From the NCBI GenBank assembly GCA_934140155.1, contig CAKPBC010000003.1, positions 124,001 through 188,000 on the forward strand: a stretch of DNA of 64,000 nucleotides, given 5' to 3'. This DNA comes from an uncultured Bacilli bacterium. GTDB lineage: Bacteria > Bacillota_I > Bacilli_A > RFN20 > CAG-826. Shown here piece after piece: positions 8,815-15,248 of the stretch. The notes under the pieces are model-generated. The model made no database searches and was not told the origin of the DNA. It saw only the letters and a list, made by a program, of their open reading frames with translations. The translations under genes and the position numbers were made by a program. Positions within the stretch are counted from its first letter, which is position 1. Each line of letters starts with the position of its first letter.

Positions 8815-9348
8815 TCAATATAATAGTACTTTTCTTAATCCACTTTTTAATATGGCTATTTGTTGATCACTTAACCTTAACTTAGTTGCGCCTTGTTCAT
8901 TAGAATTGATTATCGGACGTACATAAATTCGTAATTTATCTAATGAACGTATTTGGTTAAGAACCGCTAAAGTCTCGTGATCAGTTACTATTCCCGATAT
9001 GTTTCCTAAGTTTATGTCACTTGCGGGATTTGCACCATGACGATTACTTTTTAAAGGACAGACAACCACTAACGGATTATTTGCTTTACTATCAACTAAT
9101 ACGACACCATAATGACGATTAGAAAATTCACAGTTGACATTCACTCCCCAATCAAACTCATAAATGTCTCCAACACGCATCTCTAAATTGGGACTATAAT
9201 TCTCCTGATAAGTAATATACTCTAATTGCCTTTTAACCCATTCTAGTTGTTGCTTGAGATTGTTAAGAGCGGTATACTTCTTTTTGTTTTCTTCTGATAA
9301 ATAATTTGCTTCATCACATTTGAAACGAATAAGTTTACTATATGACAT
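8815..9348 (-). CDS. PemK/MazF-like toxin-family protein (orphan)
   Basis: 177 residues from the ATG at 9348, chosen because GAGGTG (9355-9360) is a good SD for it; the upstream in-frame ATG at 9387 has none. The C-terminal two thirds fit the PemK/MazF fold: MRVGDIYEFDWGVNVNCEFS, RHYGVVLVDSK, PLVVVCPLKS, LNQIRSLDKLRI. Such proteins are usually ribosome-independent mRNA endonucleases. The first ~60 residues form a basic helical extension (LNNLKQQLEWVKRQLEYI, probable coiled coil) not found in short MazF. No antitoxin ORF lies on either side: 79 nt upstream is the terminator of another gene, and downstream is the gene-free region. It could be an inactive or chromosomally domesticated member. 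Confidence 0.75.
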   Translation of the reverse strand: MSYSKLIRFKCDEANYLSEENKKKYTALNNLKQQLEWVKRQLEYITYQENYSPNLEMRVGDIYEFDWGVNVNCEFSNRHYGVVLVDSKANNPLVVVCPLKSNRHGANPASDINLGNISGIVTDHETLAVLNQIRSLDKLRIYVRPIINSNEQGATKLRLSDQQIAILKSGLRKVLLY

Positions 9349-9413
9349 TTTTTTCACCTCATTATTATATAGTGATGAAAAATTCATTTTTCGAAAAAAA
9401 ATTTGAAAAAATT

Positions 9414-9437
9414 AAAAAAAGCAGTAGTTAAACTGCT
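9414..9437 (-). terminator. Intrinsic terminator of the solute-binding protein/permease operon
   Basis: On the minus strand AGCAGT-TTAACT-ACTGCT is followed by seven T. The 5' arm is inside the last permease codons and the T-run is just after the stop. Confidence 0.8.
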
Positions 9438-10192
9438 TTTAGACGTTTACTTAAATATTTAATAATTGATTCACCAATAATGACAATAATTACAATTTCA
9501 ATGATAATAGCAATTAAATTTGCCATATCTAATATACTAAATGAGCTATAAATCATTAATCCAACGCTTCTTCTTACTTGACATAAATATTCGCCAGTAA
9601 CAATTACTTTAAAACCTAATCCAATCGTTTGAAGTAAGCAAGTAACAATGCTAGGGAACATAAGTGGTAAATAAATTTTAAAGAATTTCCTCCATTTACT
9701 AGCGTCAGTAACATGTAGTTCCAATACGATATTTTGATCCATATTATCAATAGACGCTACCGTGGCTTCTAACATAACGGGCATTGTTACTAAAAAGCAA
9801 ATAAGCATAGGTCGAATAATATGAGCGCTACTACCACGAATGATAATAAAAATGTAAATTGCCACTGCTACTAATGGTGAAGCTTTCATGATTATGATAA
9901 TCGGACGAAGAAAACTCATAAATAGGCGATTATAGTAGTATAGAAGCGCGATAATTAGTGAAATGATTAAAGATACTATTAATACTCCAAAAAGCCTTAA
10001 AAACGTGTATAGGAAGTTTAAAATTGTATCTTTACTTGTAATGTTATTAATAAAACAAGTTGAAATATCTTTAACAGTAGGATATATTTGTGGATCTTGC
10101 TTTTGATAACTAACTAAAGCAATTAAAGCGACTAATAAAATAATCGAAAATAATGAGACAATTTTACTACTTATTGAGGTAGAAGTTTTCAT
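9428..10192 (-). CDS. ABC transporter permease, NitT/TauT (SsuC) type
   Basis: About 254 residues from the second Met (10192), which has GGGAGG upstream; the first in-frame ATG at 10213 lacks an SD. About six membrane segments are visible. The EAA-type loop (TDASKWRKFFKIYLPLMFPSI) places it in the binding-protein-dependent transport family of nitrate, sulfonate and thiamine-precursor importers. It overlaps the end of the upstream solute-binding lipoprotein gene, so the two form one transcript. The matching ATPase is not encoded here; the next gene on the strand is a PemK-like toxin. Substrate is unknown. Confidence 0.85.
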   Translation of the reverse strand: MKTSTSISSKIVSLFSIILLVALIALVSYQKQDPQIYPTVKDISTCFINNITSKDTILNFLYTFLRLFGVLIVSLIISLIIALLYYYNRLFMSFLRPIIIIMKASPLVAVAIYIFIIIRGSSAHIIRPMLICFLVTMPVMLEATVASIDNMDQNIVLELHVTDASKWRKFFKIYLPLMFPSIVTCLLQTIGLGFKVIVTGEYLCQVRRSVGLMIYSSFSILDMANLIAIIIEIVIIVIIGESIIKYLSKRLKAV

Positions 10193-11111
10193 TTGGAAGT
10201 TTTCCTCCCACATTAGCGCTTAATCCTAAATTAATCATCGCATTAAAATATCCTTCTACTAGTTCTTTTTCATTTTTGAATGATTTATATCCGCAGTTAG
10301 GAATAGCTTTAGTTAATAGTGCTTCCTTAAATGTTCCAGTAACTTTTTCGGCATTTTTAGCGGTTTTAGCTACATCTTTTGTTACTAATTCGATTGAAGC
10401 ATCTATTTCTTTTAACGCTGGCTTTAATTCTTCGTATTTAGAAATCTTTACAAACATTGCACTTTGTGGATATGAATCCAAACTAGTTGCAGTTTTCCAA
10501 AAATCAAGTAATGGTTTAACATATACTCCTTCTAAGTTAAGACTAGAAATATTTGGTTGAGCGGATATAACATAATCAGCAGTTCCACTAGAAAATGCTG
10601 AATTTGCCATTACAACATTATCAACGTATTCAATAGTTATATCGTTACTTAAATTAGTACTTGATATTATGGTATTCAAAATAATATCAGGGGTACTACC
10701 TTTTCCATAACTGGTAACTGTTTTTCCCCTTAAGTCATCAATTGTTTTGACTTCTTCTCTTGATAATAAATAAATATTATCCCAAACAATCGTGCGATAA
10801 AGACCATATGTAGGATTTGTTTCCTTATTATAGCGCATAGCGCCTAAATTGATTGGGGCGATAATTATATCTTTATCACCACTAGCGAAAGCGGCTGCTA
10901 AAGGTTGAGGACCACTAACGACTTCAACATCATCCATATGATTAATTGCGTAATTACTAATAGCAATAGTTGGAGTGCCATTTGGAGTAATAATACTTGG
11001 ATAGACTTTAGTTTCGTTTACGCTACTACTTGTGCTAGTGGATGTAGAGTTCCCATTACATCCAGCTAATAATAAAGAGACACTTAAAAATAATAAATTT
11101 TTCTTTTTCAT
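10167..11111 (-). CDS. ABC transporter substrate-binding lipoprotein (NMT1/SsuA-like)
   Basis: 314 residues from the ATG at 11111 (SD AGGTGAT); the GTG three codons earlier overlaps that SD. A lipoprotein signal peptide is clear: MKKKNLLFLSVSLLLAGC, with the lipid Cys at 18, then a Ser/Thr linker. The mature part shows the periplasmic-binding-protein layout seen in nitrate/taurine/thiamine-precursor binders (GTPTIAISNYAIN, ASGDKDIIIAPINLGAM, IDDLRGKTVTSYGKGSTPD). It is the first gene of a two-gene operon with the permease. A Crp-type palindrome lies directly upstream at a class II activator spacing, and the regulator gene is divergent, so it is probably a target of that regulator. Confidence 0.85.
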   Translation of the reverse strand: MKKKNLLFLSVSLLLAGCNGNSTSTSTSSSVNETKVYPSIITPNGTPTIAISNYAINHMDDVEVVSGPQPLAAAFASGDKDIIIAPINLGAMRYNKETNPTYGLYRTIVWDNIYLLSREEVKTIDDLRGKTVTSYGKGSTPDIILNTIISSTNLSNDITIEYVDNVVMANSAFSSGTADYVISAQPNISSLNLEGVYVKPLLDFWKTATSLDSYPQSAMFVKISKYEELKPALKEIDASIELVTKDVAKTAKNAEKVTGTFKEALLTKAIPNCGYKSFKNEKELVEGYFNAMINLGLSANVGGKLPNENFYLNK

Positions 11112-11127
11112 TTTAATCACCTGGTTA

Positions 11128-11133
11128 ATTATA
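11128..11133 (-). promoter_or_regulatory. -10 element for the substrate-binding protein operon
   Basis: TATAAT on the minus strand. A start site about 7 nt downstream (near 11121) puts the centre of the Crp-like palindrome (11162.5) at about -41.5, the classical class II activator position. No good -35 is visible, which fits activator dependence. Confidence 0.5.
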
Positions 11134-11136
11134 TGC

Positions 11137-11142
11137 TATAAT
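11137..11142 (+). promoter_or_regulatory. -10 element for the crp-like gene
   Basis: TATAAT on the plus strand. The inferred start near 11149 leaves the Crp palindrome within the first 25 nt of the transcript and abutting the SD, a layout expected for autorepression. Confidence 0.5.
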
Positions 11143-11154
11143 ACAAATATGTTT

Positions 11155-11170
11155 TGTGATAATTATCACA
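11155..11170. promoter_or_regulatory. Crp/Fnr-type operator, perfect palindrome
   Basis: TGTGATAATTATCACA is a perfect 16-bp palindrome and an exact TGTGA-N6-TCACA Crp consensus. It lies between the substrate-binding lipoprotein gene and the divergent Crp-family gene, whose recognition helix contains RETTSR, the residues that read TGTGA in Crp (RETVGR). Confidence 0.75.
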
Positions 11171-11184
11171 GTTAGGAGCTCAAT

Positions 11185-11811
11185 ATGTTAACTTCTTTAG
11201 ATTTAGTTGCCGTACTTAATAAAGATGAATTTAAGTATGTGAAGTATTTAGAATTTCATAAATCCGATGTATTGTACTTTGAAAGCGATGCTTGTAACAA
11301 CATTGATATATTAGTTAAAGGCGAGATTATCATGACTAAAAGTGATTTAGATGGTAATGAAGAAACTTTTAACTATATGAAAGCACCGAATATCTTTGGT
11401 AATAATTTAATTTTCGCTTCTTCTAACCACTACTTAGGTAATGTAATTGCTTATAGTGATGTAGCGCTATATAGAATCAATAAAGATAATTTATTATATT
11501 TATTATCAAATAACAAAACGTTTTTAACTATGTATCTTGAACTATTAGCTAATAAATCACTGGAATTATCAAAACACTTGCAAGTAATATCAATTCAAAA
11601 TGTTGAAAAACGTTTATTAAGCTTTTTAAAGATGAAATTTAAAGAAAATAATGGTTATTATCAAATTCATTCAATGACAAGTTTAGCAAAAGAATTGTCA
11701 TTACCGCGCGAAACTACTTCTAGAATGGTTTATAAGCTATCTAGAGCCAACAAATTCATTTATATAGATAAAACGTTTAAAGAAATTAAAAACGCCTTAG
11801 ATTCGCTCTAA
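11185..11811 (+). CDS. Crp/Fnr family transcriptional regulator
   Basis: 208 residues: an N-terminal cyclic-nucleotide-binding-like beta barrel (residues about 15-115), a dimerisation helix, and a C-terminal winged helix-turn-helix (SLAKELSLPRETTSRMVYKL). The RETTSR helix predicts recognition of TGTGA half-sites, and exactly such a palindrome lies in its own leader. No Fnr-like Cys cluster is present, and I cannot identify the Crp cAMP-binding residues, so the effector is unknown. SD GGAG at 11174-11177. Probably controls itself and the divergent transporter operon. Confidence 0.85.
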   Translation: MLTSLDLVAVLNKDEFKYVKYLEFHKSDVLYFESDACNNIDILVKGEIIMTKSDLDGNEETFNYMKAPNIFGNNLIFASSNHYLGNVIAYSDVALYRINKDNLLYLLSNNKTFLTMYLELLANKSLELSKHLQVISIQNVEKRLLSFLKMKFKENNGYYQIHSMTSLAKELSLPRETTSRMVYKLSRANKFIYIDKTFKEIKNALDSL

Positions 11812-11828
11812 GACGTTTTCTTTTTATT
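11789..11828 (+). terminator. Intrinsic terminator of the crp-like gene
   Basis: AAAACGCCTTAGA pairs with TCTAAGACGTTTT (12 of 13 positions) around a short loop, then CTTTTTATTT. The 5' arm lies within the last codons of the gene. The neighbouring deoB ends convergently inside the T-tract. Confidence 0.8.
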
Positions 11829-13011
11829 TAAGTAGTTCTTCTATTGGCTCACCTATCATATTACTGGCTTTTTTAAGCTCAAAGTTTTCTAGTATTGTTG
11901 CACCAATATCAGCGAAGGTATTACGTTCATTTAAGAGTTTTCCATCAACGATTGATTTAGAATAACATAATAATGGGACATGTTCTCTTGTATGATCTGT
12001 ACCAGTATGAGTTGGATCGTTACCATGATCAGCGGTAATCATTACTAAGTCATCATCATTAATAGTTTCTAATAAAACTTTTAATTTTTTATCAAAGTCC
12101 TCAATTGCTTTACCATATCCAATTGGGTTACGGCGGTGTCCATATTCAGAATCAAATTCCACTAAGTTAACGAAGCATAAACCTTTATAATCTTTTTTGG
12201 CTTCTTCGATTGTTTTATCCATACCATCATTATTAGATATAGTTCTTTGAGTGCGAGTTACACCTGCGCCATTAAATATATCATTGATTTTACCAACACA
12301 ACTTACTTCGTATCCAGCATCTTTTAAGATATTCATAGCGGTTGTTCCAGTTGGAGATAAAGCATAGTCATGACGATTAGATGTACGTTTGAAGTTATCT
12401 TTATTGTCGCCAACATATGGACGGGCAATAATTCGACCTAGTAAATATTCTGGACGCATACAAATGTCACGCGCTATTTCGCAGTCCCTATATAATTCAC
12501 TCAAAGGAATTATACTTTCATGCGCTGCAATTTGAAGAACACTATCAGCGCTTGTATAAACAATTAAAGCACCTGTTTTCATTTGTTCTTCACCAAGTTG
12601 TTTAATGATTTCAGTTCCGCTTGCAGCAATATTACCAATAATTTTACGACCAGTTTTTTCTTCTAATTCATCAATTAATTCTTTCGGGAATCCCGTATCA
12701 GTAAATGTTTTAAATGGTTTAGTTGTTAATATACCCATCATTTCCCAGTGACCAGTCATAGTATCTTTTCCATTACTTGCCTCATTTAAAATTAATGAGT
12801 AAGCATGAGGATGAGATACAACAGATGATCCCACTACTTTTCCTAAGTCCCCAATTCCTAAAGCATTTATAGTCGGAATATCAAGTCCTCCGCAACGTTC
12901 AGAAGTATGAACCCATGTATTAGTGCCTTCATCACCAAATTTATCAGCGTCTTTCATGGCTCCAATACCGGCGGAATCCATTACAATAACAAATATACGT
13001 TTATATTTCAT
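11824..13011 (-). CDS. deoB: Phosphopentomutase (DeoB/Drm)
   Basis: Interconverts ribose-1-/deoxyribose-1-phosphate and the 5-phosphates, linking nucleoside salvage to the pentose phosphate pathway. The 395-residue protein belongs to the alkaline phosphatase superfamily. Metal-binding and catalytic motifs include VIVMDSAGIGAMKDADKFG near the start, GKDTMTGHWEMMG (the phosphorylated Thr), and near the end MITADHGNDPTHTGTDHTRE with the His/Asp metal ligands. It follows xerD, as xerD-drm in Bacillus, and has its own promoter within the end of xerD. Convergent with the crp-like gene. Confidence 0.95.
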   Translation of the reverse strand: MKYKRIFVIVMDSAGIGAMKDADKFGDEGTNTWVHTSERCGGLDIPTINALGIGDLGKVVGSSVVSHPHAYSLILNEASNGKDTMTGHWEMMGILTTKPFKTFTDTGFPKELIDELEEKTGRKIIGNIAASGTEIIKQLGEEQMKTGALIVYTSADSVLQIAAHESIIPLSELYRDCEIARDICMRPEYLLGRIIARPYVGDNKDNFKRTSNRHDYALSPTGTTAMNILKDAGYEVSCVGKINDIFNGAGVTRTQRTISNNDGMDKTIEEAKKDYKGLCFVNLVEFDSEYGHRRNPIGYGKAIEDFDKKLKVLLETINDDDLVMITADHGNDPTHTGTDHTREHVPLLCYSKSIVDGKLLNERNTFADIGATILENFELKKASNMIGEPIEELLK

Positions 13012-13038
13012 ATAAAAAATCTTCCTCTCACATCAATT

Positions 13039-13067
13039 ATTATATCTTACTTTCTTTTATTATACAA
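13039..13067 (-). promoter_or_regulatory. Promoter of deoB
   Basis: Minus-strand TTGTAT (13067-13062), 17-bp spacer, TATAAT (13044-13039). The -35 lies inside the end of xerD; SD AGAGGA follows before the ATG at 13011. Confidence 0.6.
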
Positions 13068-13928
13068 ATCATAGGCACTTAAAATGCGGTTTTGCGTAAT
13101 AGTGGTATAAATTTGAGTTGTAGCAATGTCGGAATGCCCTAGCATCTCTTGCACTACTCTTAATTGGGCGCCATTTTCTAATAAATGTGTAGCAAATGAA
13201 TGGCGTAAAGTATGCGGCGATATTTCTTTATCAATATTAGCCATTTCAGCATACTTTCTTATAACTTTAAAAAAGTATTGGCGCGATAAAGGCTTTCCAT
13301 ATTTAGATAAGAAAATATAATTACTTTTATTCTTCTTATCTTCATAGCGCACCTCATCTAAATAAGTACATAAATATTCTAAAGCAAATTCCCCAATTGG
13401 AACTCTTCTTTCTTTAGAACCTTTACCAATAACAGTTATAATACCTTTAGAAATATTTACATTAGAAAACTTTAAATTTAATAATTCAGAAACACGCAAT
13501 CCAGAGGCATACATCACTTCTAGCATAGCTTTATCTCTTAATCCATCTTTTTTTGTTAAATCTGGTTGATCTAATAATGCTTCAACTTCTTCCATTGTAA
13601 GATAAGTAGGTAACAAAGTATGTTGTTTAGGTAAATCAACTTTGGGAATTTGTAAACGATAATAGTTTTCTCTTTGTAAGAATTTATAGAAATTACGAAT
13701 AACTGAAACTCTTCTTACTATTGTCCGAGCTGATATTTGATGTAAGGCTTCGTAACGAACAAAGCGTGGAAAAAGTTCTGGTGCTAAATCATCAGTGTCA
13801 TCTAAGTTATCAATCGCCGCTATAAAGAAATTCAAATCATCTTTATAGGCACTTATGGTATTTTCTGATAATCCTTTTTCAACGATTAGATAATCAAGAA
13901 ATAAATTAATTGCTTCATGAATATCCAT
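13047..13928 (-). CDS. xerD: Site-specific tyrosine recombinase XerD
   Basis: Resolves chromosome dimers at dif with a partner recombinase. 293 residues, full length, with an N-terminal SAM-like domain and the catalytic set Arg145 (ASGLRVSELL), a Lys in GKGSKERRVP, His239/Arg242 (SPHTLRHSFATH), His265 (LGHSDI) and Tyr274 (TTQIYTTI). The neighbour deoB supports the XerD assignment over XerC. The SD (AAGGAG) is the 3' end of an 11-bp repeat array that begins at the upstream dinB stop codon. Confidence 0.93.
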   Translation of the reverse strand: MDIHEAINLFLDYLIVEKGLSENTISAYKDDLNFFIAAIDNLDDTDDLAPELFPRFVRYEALHQISARTIVRRVSVIRNFYKFLQRENYYRLQIPKVDLPKQHTLLPTYLTMEEVEALLDQPDLTKKDGLRDKAMLEVMYASGLRVSELLNLKFSNVNISKGIITVIGKGSKERRVPIGEFALEYLCTYLDEVRYEDKKNKSNYIFLSKYGKPLSRQYFFKVIRKYAEMANIDKEISPHTLRHSFATHLLENGAQLRVVQEMLGHSDIATTQIYTTITQNRILSAYDLYNKRK

Positions 13929-13939
13929 AAAATTAACTC

Positions 13940-13972
13940 CTTATCTACTAGTTAACTACTAGTTAATTACTA
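13940..13972 (-). repeat. Three phased 11-bp TAGTAG repeats bridging dinB stop and xerD SD
   Basis: Minus strand: TAGTAATTAAC, TAGTAGTTAAC, TAGTAGATAAG. The first TAG is the dinB stop codon. The last unit runs into the xerD SD (AAGGAG). The 33-bp junction therefore consists of nothing but the repeat. Confidence 0.9.
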
Positions 13973-15142
13973 TTTATCTTTTTTTACCTCGCTTGCTCGC
14001 TTAAATATGTCTTTTTTAAGTTTGCGATTCAAATCATTAATTAAGAGTTTAGTTTTAGACTCTTCTTCATGAATTTGATAGTTAAATAAGCTCATTTGTA
14101 ACTTGATTTCGTTTTTAGAAATAAGATTTTGTAATGTTACTCCTACTAAACGAATGGGCTCTTGATTATTAAGTTTATCATAAACAAGTAAGGCTTTTTC
14201 TAAAATTGTTTCATAATCATTAAAAGGTTCACGGAATGTCATACACTTAGTATGTAAACGGAAATCAATAGTTTTAATTGTTATTTGAATAGTATTGCCT
14301 AATTTATTTTCCTCTTGAGCTCTTTCGCTTACATCTTTTGATAAATATTTAATCATTGATTTTATTTCTTCATAATCAGTAGTGTCATGATCAAATGTAC
14401 GTGAGGTTCCAATTGATTTAGGATCGGCAACTTCAGTTTCAACAACATCAGAACCATAGCCATCAATCCATTCCATACAAGTATAATAAAATTTACCTAA
14501 TTGCTTTTTTAATTTTTCTTGATCCACTACTTTTAATGAGCCGATTGTATCCACTCCGATATCTCTTAATCTAGGCGCAGTCTTTTTACCTATCCCAAAC
14601 ATACTTTCAATTGGTAAAGGATAAATCATTTTTTTCACATCTCTACGTCTAATAATTGTAATTCCCATTGGCTTTTTCATATCAGAAGCCATTTTAGCTA
14701 AAAATTTTGTAGGTGCAATACCAATAGAGCATTTTAATTTAGTTTTTTCATATAATCCATTTTGTAAATCTTTTAAGTATTGATAAGGATTCTTTTGATT
14801 TTTTAATGGCTCAGTCATATCAACAAAGCATTCATCAATTGATGCCACTTGGATAATGGGAGAATAATGACGCACATAATCAAAGAATTCTTTTGATAAA
14901 CGTTCATATAATTCAAAATGGCACGGAGTAATTATTACATTAGGGCATAATTCTTTAGCTTGATAAGTTGGCATAGCACTATGAATACCAAACGCTCTTG
15001 CTTCATAATTAGCGGTGGAAACAATGCCTCTTCTTCCGCTTCCTGCAACGATTAAGGGTTTCCCTTCATATTCTGGGTGAGTTATAGTTTCTGCAGTAGC
15101 AAAAAAGCAATTTAAATCAATATGCATAATAATCTTACTCAT
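13970..15142 (-). CDS. dinB: DNA polymerase IV (DinB), Y-family
   Basis: Error-prone lesion-bypass polymerase, 390 residues from the ATG at 15142. This start is chosen because GGGGGATGG precedes it, a TATAAT (15173-15178) lies just upstream, and homology begins there (SKIIMHIDLNCFFATAE). Active-site motifs: HIDLNCFF with the metal Asp, SIDECFVD with the second Asp-Glu, GIAPTKFLAKMASDMKKP, and the HhH region GIGKKTAPRLRDIG. The C-terminus lacks an obvious beta-clamp motif, although QMSLFNY near residue 362 resembles a QLxLF clamp-binding peptide. I saw no LexA-like box. It is first in the dinB-xerD-deoB series. Confidence 0.93.
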   Translation of the reverse strand: MSKIIMHIDLNCFFATAETITHPEYEGKPLIVAGSGRRGIVSTANYEARAFGIHSAMPTYQAKELCPNVIITPCHFELYERLSKEFFDYVRHYSPIIQVASIDECFVDMTEPLKNQKNPYQYLKDLQNGLYEKTKLKCSIGIAPTKFLAKMASDMKKPMGITIIRRRDVKKMIYPLPIESMFGIGKKTAPRLRDIGVDTIGSLKVVDQEKLKKQLGKFYYTCMEWIDGYGSDVVETEVADPKSIGTSRTFDHDTTDYEEIKSMIKYLSKDVSERAQEENKLGNTIQITIKTIDFRLHTKCMTFREPFNDYETILEKALLVYDKLNNQEPIRLVGVTLQNLISKNEIKLQMSLFNYQIHEEESKTKLLINDLNRKLKKDIFKRASEVKKDK

Positions 15143-15199
15143 GAAACCATCCCCCCTATCTATATCACTAATATTATAGCAAATATTGAAGTGATATTT

Positions 15200-15236
15200 A
15201 AACAAAAGAAAAGGAACTATCACGATTAATAGTTCC
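15200..15236 (-). terminator. Intrinsic terminator of the GH3 gene
   Basis: Minus strand GGAACTAT-N8-ATAGTTCC followed by TTTTCTTTTG, just after the GH3 stop. Confidence 0.8.
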
Positions 15237-15248
15237 CTAAGATAATTC

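Noticed and set aside
9364..9369. TATAAT on the minus strand before the PemK-like gene
   Set aside because: The inferred start would fall inside the SD used for the chosen ATG, so it is unlikely to be the working promoter.
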